A DNA stretch of 64,000 bases from Mesorhizobium sp. L-8-3 (GTDB lineage: Bacteria > Pseudomonadota > Alphaproteobacteria > Rhizobiales > Rhizobiaceae). Location of the stretch: assembly GCF_016756615.1 (NCBI RefSeq), contig NZ_AP023262.1, positions 1,548,501 through 1,612,500 of the forward strand. Reading direction: 5' to 3'. The position numbers were made by a program, and so were the translations under genes. How positions within the stretch are numbered: position 1 is the first letter of the stretch; every line of letters starts with the position of its first letter. Of the stretch, positions 59,858-64,000 are shown piece by piece. The notes below the pieces were generated by a model. It worked only from the letters and a program-made list of their open reading frames with translations, had not been told where the DNA came from and searched no databases.

Positions 59858-61474
59858 ATGACCACGCAGGCCGACACGACCGAACTCTCAGGCGAGCCCG
59901 ACTGGTACGCGGAGGGCTCATGGCGTTCCGAACCATTGTGGGCGAGCTTTGTCTCCGCCGCGCAGGGGCCGGGCCGAGCCGCCACGGTGCGGGAAGGCGA
60001 CCATGTCCTGACATTGCCCGAACTCCTGGCGCGTGCGCAGCGCATAGCCGGAGGCCTTGCTGCGGCAGGCGTCCGGCCGGGTGCCGCCGTCATCGTCCAA
60101 GCGCGCAATTCGATCGATGCCTTTGCCTCGCTGCTTGCCTGCTATTCCCAAGGCTTCGTCTCGATTCCGCTGCCGCCGATGTTCTCGCCCGCGCAGATCT
60201 GCGCCGTGGCCGACAGCGCTGCGGCGGAGGCGCTGATCCTGCTTGAGGACAACACCGGCCCGACGATCACGCACGTGCTCGCCAATTCGCCAACGGTGAA
60301 AGCGGCCTTCGTCGTGGATGCCGATAGCGCGGGCGATCATGCCAAAGTTCGTCCGTGGACGAACTGTCTCGCCGCTGCGCCCCTGGCCGCAAATCCGCCG
60401 TCGCCCGACGCGGACGCGATCGTGCTCTACTCCTCGGGTTCGACCGGGGCGCCGAAGGGCGTCGTCCACAGCGGGAATTCGCTGCGCTTCGCGGCCGAGG
60501 CACTGGCCAGGTTCCACAAGGTCGGCCCTTCGGACCGGGTGCTCGTCGCCCTGGAGTTCGGCTTCGTCGGCGGCACCGTGCTGGGCGCGATGCTGGCCTT
60601 CCTCGCCGGGGCTTCCACCGTGCTCATGCGCAAATGGGATGTCGAAACCTGCCTCTCCATCATCGAGCGCGAACGCATCACCTACACGCTGCTGATGCCG
60701 ACACACTGCTACGACGCGCTGATCCGGGACGACCTCGACAGCTTCGATCTCAGCTCGCTCAGCCGCGCGATCCTGGCGGGCGCAAGCGCCGATCAGCGGC
60801 GCAAGGCGGCAGGCCTGTTCTGCGGCGTGCCGCTCCCGATGTACGGCATGTCGGAATCGATGGGACATTGCACGTGCGCACCCGGCGACGCCGACTCCGG
60901 CCTGTTCGGCTCGGACGGCCGCACGCTGCCGGGAACCGAGATGAAAGTGCTCGACGAACATGGCCGGCCGGTTGGGCCGGGCGAGGTCGGCAACGTCTTC
61001 CTGCGGGGGCCCAACCGCCTGCGGCGATATCAGGCGCGACCCGATCTCACGGCGCGGGCAATCGATCCGGAGGGCTGGTTCGCGACCGGCGACCGCGGCC
61101 GGCTCGACGGGGGCGGCTTCCTGACCTTCGTCGCGCGCGCGTCCGAGATGATCCGGCGCGGTGGCATCATGATCCAGCCGGCGGAGATCGAACTGGCGCT
61201 GGGCACGCATCCGGCGATCGCGGAACTCTCCGTCGTCGGCGTCCCGGACGACCGGCTGGGCGAGCGGGTCTGCGCCTGCGCGCGGCTGAAGCCCGGCCAT
61301 GCGCTCGATCTAGAGGAAATTCGCGCGCATCTGCAGAGAGCTGGCCTGCCACGCTATCAGTGGCCGGAGTTCCTGCTGCTGTTCGAAGCTTTCCCGCGCA
61401 CGCCGTCGCTAAAAGTGCGCCGTGCCGACCTAGCCGCCGAGGCGCGGTCCCGCCTTGTGGCCGAGAAAGACTGA
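59858..61474 (+). CDS. AMP-dependent acyl-CoA synthetase/ligase
   Basis: A 538-residue ANL-superfamily ligase that activates a carboxylic acid to its CoA ester with ATP. The P-loop motif is VLYSSGSTGAPKGVVHSGNS, then PLPMYGMSESMGHC, GWFATGDRGRLDGGGFLTFV and SEMIRRGGIMIQPAEIE. The C-terminal catalytic Lys is in PRTPSLKVRR. The start MTTQADT follows GAGAGG. It is spaced 14 bp after the thiolase gene. It probably activates the substrate taken up by the ABC transporter. The substrate is unknown. Confidence 0.93.
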   Translation: MTTQADTTELSGEPDWYAEGSWRSEPLWASFVSAAQGPGRAATVREGDHVLTLPELLARAQRIAGGLAAAGVRPGAAVIVQARNSIDAFASLLACYSQGFVSIPLPPMFSPAQICAVADSAAAEALILLEDNTGPTITHVLANSPTVKAAFVVDADSAGDHAKVRPWTNCLAAAPLAANPPSPDADAIVLYSSGSTGAPKGVVHSGNSLRFAAEALARFHKVGPSDRVLVALEFGFVGGTVLGAMLAFLAGASTVLMRKWDVETCLSIIERERITYTLLMPTHCYDALIRDDLDSFDLSSLSRAILAGASADQRRKAAGLFCGVPLPMYGMSESMGHCTCAPGDADSGLFGSDGRTLPGTEMKVLDEHGRPVGPGEVGNVFLRGPNRLRRYQARPDLTARAIDPEGWFATGDRGRLDGGGFLTFVARASEMIRRGGIMIQPAEIELALGTHPAIAELSVVGVPDDRLGERVCACARLKPGHALDLEEIRAHLQRAGLPRYQWPEFLLLFEAFPRTPSLKVRRADLAAEARSRLVAEKD

Positions 61475-61477
61475 CCG

Positions 61478-62491
61478 ATGAATATCGCGGCCGTGCGATC
61501 TGCGACGCACGTCAGGCTTGCCGCGAGGCCTCTGGGTCAGCCGAGGCGCGAGGATTTTCATATCGCCACAGCCCCTATCGCTATTCCAAACGAGGGCGAG
61601 ATCCTTGTGGAGACGACCTATCTTTCGCTCGATCCGGCGTTGCGGCCTCGCATGAACGAGGTCTCGGCCTACGCCGGGGCCGTTCCGCTCAACGCCACTA
61701 TCCCGTCGCCGGCCTTGGGTGTGGTGCTGGAATCGCGCAGTCCGCTGCACCGGCCCGGCGACCATGTGTTCGGCATGTTCGGCTGGCAGAGCCATGCCAC
61801 CGTGCAGGGTTCGGAGGCGCGGCGCATCGATCCGGAACGCGCGGCGCTGCCGCGGTGGCTGAGTCTGCTCGGTCTATCATCCTTCACCGCCTATGTCGGC
61901 CTGGTCGAACTGGGCCGCCCAAAGCCGGGCGAGACAGTGGTGGTTTCGGCCGCGGCCGGCGCGACCGGGGCCGCGGTTGGCCAGATCGCAAAGATCCTGG
62001 GCGCTCGTGCGGTCGGTATAGCCGGGGGAGCCGCAAAATGTCGCGCCGTCGTCGATGCCTATGGTTTCGATGCATGCGTCGACTACAAGGCGGCGGATTT
62101 CCTGGAGCAGCTCGATGCCGCATGTCCTGACGGGGTAGATGTCGGCTTCGAGAATGTGGGCGGCGACATCCTGCGCGCCGTCTACGACCGCATGAATCAG
62201 GACGGGCGCGTGATCGTCTGCGGTCTGGTCTCGGAATACAGCCGCGACGACGGCTTCCTGCCTGGTCCCAGCCTCTGGCCCGCCGTCTACAAATCGCTGC
62301 GGATCGAAGGCTTCCGGGCTTCCCGCTATTTCGACCGGATTCCGGAGTTCGTGTGCAAGGCGCTGGAATGGTCGCAAGCTGGCCTGTTCACGCACTGCGA
62401 ACATATCACCGAGGGGATCGAGAACGCTCCCCAAGCCTTCATCGACATGTTGGCCGGGCGCCATTTCGGCAAGGCGATGGTCAAGATCTGA
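61478..62491 (+). CDS. MDR-family NADPH oxidoreductase (PTGR/CurA-like)
   Basis: A 337-residue zinc-free medium-chain reductase of the prostaglandin/leukotriene reductase group, which reduces conjugated enones or enoyl compounds with NADPH. YLSLDPALRPRMNEVSAYAG is the family start region. VVSAAAGATGAAVGQIAKIL is the cofactor loop (AAxGxxG), and FENVGGDILRAVYDRMNQDG follows. Its gene begins three bases after the ligase stop and ends the operon. It could saturate a double bond left by the acyl-CoA dehydrogenases or the KstD-like enzyme. Confidence 0.9.
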   Translation: MNIAAVRSATHVRLAARPLGQPRREDFHIATAPIAIPNEGEILVETTYLSLDPALRPRMNEVSAYAGAVPLNATIPSPALGVVLESRSPLHRPGDHVFGMFGWQSHATVQGSEARRIDPERAALPRWLSLLGLSSFTAYVGLVELGRPKPGETVVVSAAAGATGAAVGQIAKILGARAVGIAGGAAKCRAVVDAYGFDACVDYKAADFLEQLDAACPDGVDVGFENVGGDILRAVYDRMNQDGRVIVCGLVSEYSRDDGFLPGPSLWPAVYKSLRIEGFRASRYFDRIPEFVCKALEWSQAGLFTHCEHITEGIENAPQAFIDMLAGRHFGKAMVKI

Positions 62492-62828
62492 GTCACATAT
62501 CTCACGGCTTCGAGAGTTCGTTGTTTGGCAAGAGCAAACGCAGGGTCGCGTGCGAGAAGAAGGTCAGGCAAGGCAGAGAAGCCCTGCGGCCGCGTCTGGA
62601 TGCCACAAACCCCCATGGCCCACGATGGGCCGCGCGCGGTCGAACAAGCCCTCGAAGTCCTTCGTCTTCCAGGTGGCTATCCGCGAGGATCGACGATCCC
62701 AAGCAGCGTCCCATAGGCGCGATGGGTGGGTTTTACCACAACCGCGGGCACTCGCCGCACAAGGGGGTGTGAGCTGCTGAGGATTGACGGGCACGAGTGA
62801 GGTATCAGTGCCCATTTCTGGTCTGAAA
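62492..62828. other. Intergenic, no recognised gene
   Basis: 337 bp after the last gene of the locus. Frames of 60-140 codons exist on both strands but none is recognisable. It may be degraded DNA. It ends at the tRNA-like fragment. Confidence 0.4.
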
Positions 62829-62852
62829 TGGCGGAGCGGGAGGGATTCGAAC
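62829..62852 (-). other. tRNA-Ser 3'-end fragment, possible attachment-site scar
   Basis: The minus strand reads GTTCGAATCCCTCCCGCTCC followed by GCCA. This is the T-loop, T-stem 3' strand, acceptor strand and CCA of a serine-type tRNA. The sequence before it cannot pair as a T-stem, and no 5' half is found, so it is not a whole tRNA. Such 3' ends are typical integrase attachment sites. Confidence 0.65.
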
Positions 62853-62948
62853 TGGACTTACGTCGAAAAGCTAGGCCGCTAACCGCGGAACAGCCACCTC
62901 AACCAATCGCAGGAATCGGGTGTTGCGAGTCCCCGCAACCAAACCGAT

Positions 62949-62983
62949 CGCAAACGGCCCGCCTTCCCGGCGGGCCGTTTGCG
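62949..62983. terminator. Strong 15-bp hairpin, possibly a bidirectional terminator
   Basis: CGCAAACGGCCCGCC-TTCCC-GGCGGGCCGTTTGCG, a perfect 15-bp stem with 5-base loop. T runs in the stem arms and GTTTG after it give weak terminator character in both directions. It follows the tRNA fragment by about 100 bp. Confidence 0.65.
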
Positions 62984-63178
62984 TTTGAACTGGTCGATAG
63001 GTGTTCCTGCGGTAAGCCTACGGTGGCGCGCTCGCGGAACGTCGCACCATCGTCCCGTCGACGGTTTCGCAGCGGATTGTCGAATCGCGGAAAAGGTGTA
63101 GCGCACCCGGTCCCGATCGGACAGGAAGCACGGCAAGGCAAGGCACAGGTCCTGCCTGCGACGCTGCCCGCCAAGCGC

Positions 63179-63412
63179 TTATGGCGCCGGCCGCGTGAAC
63201 AGCATGCGGAACAACTCCTCCGAACGCCGCAGGCCTTCGTCGGTCAGAACCACCGACTTCGCCTTGTTTGCCGGATTCATGATCAACCCCTTCTCGTACA
63301 AGCGATCCAGGACGTCCCAATCCAGCCCCCTCCAGGCGCGCCTGTCATCATGCAACGTCAACCAAAGCAGACCCAGGGCCGCATCATCGATTCTGTCGTT
63401 GTCGATCTCCAT
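63179..63412 (-). CDS. DUF6429-type small protein
   Basis: A 77-residue protein. The sequence MEIDNDRIDDAALGLLWLTL and the end VVLTDEGLRRSEELFRMLF match my memory of the DUF6429 family of short alphaproteobacterial proteins, often found near mobile elements. The C-terminal half looks like a small winged helix (AKSVVLTDEGLRRSEELF). GAGGG precedes the ATG. No function is known. Confidence 0.7.
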   Translation of the reverse strand: MEIDNDRIDDAALGLLWLTLHDDRRAWRGLDWDVLDRLYEKGLIMNPANKAKSVVLTDEGLRRSEELFRMLFTRPAP

Positions 63413-63710
63413 GCAAACCCTCTACGCGAAAAGCGGTGCCGCCCGCAGCCCTCGCCGGATGTTCGCCCAAATCCTGGCAACTCGGCAGCGCAGAATATTC
63501 CAGCAGCCCAGGCCATACCAGCGGTCGATGAAATCGGCCGCCGGAGGCGACGAAGGTGCGTTCGCGCCCCTTTGGCTCGAAAGCCGGGCAGGCAGGATGG
63601 GCCACATGTCCCGGAACGAGCGCTGAGAATCATCCGGGCGCGGCCGGATAGGCCAAGCCTGGTCCTGGACGCGGCATGTCAGCTCAGCGTCCTCGCGTCA
63701 TCCCTGTCGA
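63413..63710. other. Upstream region of the DUF6429 gene
   Basis: A 61-codon minus-strand frame (63422-63607; DFIDRWYGLGCWNILRCRVA) could be a small protein in line with the DUF6429 gene. It is unrecognised and I would not call it a gene. Nothing else is seen. Confidence 0.35.
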
Positions 63711-64000
63711 TCAACTGTTTTCTGCCGCTGCATGGTAAGCCGCCAGCAGGTTGCCCCAGCCGCGTTCGGACTCGAAGACTTCGCGCGCCGTCCCGGCCTC
63801 CTCGCCCATGTTTTCGAGGAGCCGGTGCTCGAGGTCGACCCGAGTGCTCTCGCCGCCGAGCGCGGTGAAGCGAACATCGACCTCCGTCAACAGATTGGGA
63901 TCGAACTGCCAGTTCATGCCGATCCGCCAGGCAAGAAGCACCCGCGTCGGAGGCTCCCTGCCAGCACCTCGCCCCACTGGCACTCGCTGCCGTCCTCGCC
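63711..64000 (-). pseudogene. SRPBCC/AHSA1-domain protein, frameshifted at window edge
   Basis: The minus strand encodes the C-terminus of an AHSA1/START-like ligand-binding protein: PPTRVLLAWRIGMNWQFDPN, TEVDVRFTALGGESTRVDLE and EVFESERGWGNLLAAYHAAA. Near 63957 the family frame (GEDGSECQWGEVLA, expected to continue W-E-PPTRV) is lost by a one-base deletion. The 5' part lies beyond base 64000. The deletion could be a sequencing error. Function is unknown. Confidence 0.75.

Noticed and set aside
62829-62920. A complete tRNA gene
   Set aside because: Only the last 24 bases fit. No T-stem 5' strand, anticodon arm or acceptor 5' strand can be formed upstream on the minus strand.
1-64000. CRISPR array, rRNA genes or prophage structural genes
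   Set aside because: I looked for regularly spaced repeats, rRNA-like conserved blocks and capsid or tail genes and saw none.

Overview
The window looks like chromosomal accessory DNA from a high-GC alphaproteobacterium of the Rhizobiales (Hyphomicrobiales), probably Phyllobacteriaceae-like. The evidence is the codon use, the rhizobial style of the tdh, ltaE and scpB genes, and the set of insertion sequences (IS66, ISAzo13, IS6, IS5/IS427, ISL3, IS21 and IS630 types). The genus is inferred, since no rRNA or other species marker is present.

Region 1 (1-9.2 kb) holds the 3' part of threonine dehydrogenase, an NDH-2/IS66 wreck, a secreted alpha/beta hydrolase divergent from a BetI-like TetR gene, and a minus-strand operon. 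The operon runs: DUF1537-type acid-sugar kinase, PdxA2-like dehydrogenase, TIM-barrel/cupin fusion, L-threonine aldolase. A LysR gene is divergent from it. This resembles the known four-carbon acid-sugar (threonate/erythronate) pathways.

Region 2 (9.2-28.5 kb) is an amine or amino-acid catabolic island. It holds a DadA-like FAD oxidase, an ornithine cyclodeaminase/mu-crystallin homologue, a GNAT protein, a D-threonine-aldolase-type PLP enzyme, an aldehyde dehydrogenase and a GntR regulator. It also has two diverged copies of a three-gene set: APH-fold kinase, class-III PLP enzyme and HAD hydrolase. A MOSC-ferredoxin reductase-Rieske fusion lies between the two sets. The kinase plus class-III PLP pairing recalls hydroxylysine kinase and ammoniophospholyases, so phosphorylation and elimination to an aldehyde is a plausible logic. 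The substrate is unknown. Three copies of the cyclodeaminase 3' end, two of them remnants, show past duplication and rearrangement.

Region 3 (28.5-38.1 kb) is a graveyard of mobile DNA. It holds an AAA-type ATPase tail, an intact Xre/RES toxin-antitoxin pair, an scpB fragment with a 17-C run, two IS6-type elements, a TRAP dctM cut by IS6, IS5, ISL3 and integrase remnants, an IS21 element with a doubly frameshifted istA, and an IS630 remnant.

Region 4 (38.1-62.5 kb) is a large acyl-CoA degradation locus. It has a branched-chain-type ABC importer whose LivM, LivG and LivF are one polypeptide, a KstD-like flavoprotein, several SDRs, an IpdAB-like CoA-transferase-fold pair, three acyl-CoA dehydrogenases, two crotonases, an ACAD10/11-like kinase, a thiolase, an acyl-CoA ligase and an MDR reductase. 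A palindrome close to CAACCGACTRGACGGTTG recurs in its promoters and upstream of its own TetR gene, so I propose a single TetR regulon. An intact IS630 element sits between tetR and the next SDR gene.

Region 5 (62.5-64 kb) has a 24-nt tRNA-Ser 3' end fragment, possibly an attachment-site scar, a strong hairpin, a DUF6429 gene and a frameshifted SRPBCC gene at the edge. No CRISPR array, rRNA or complete tRNA gene was seen.
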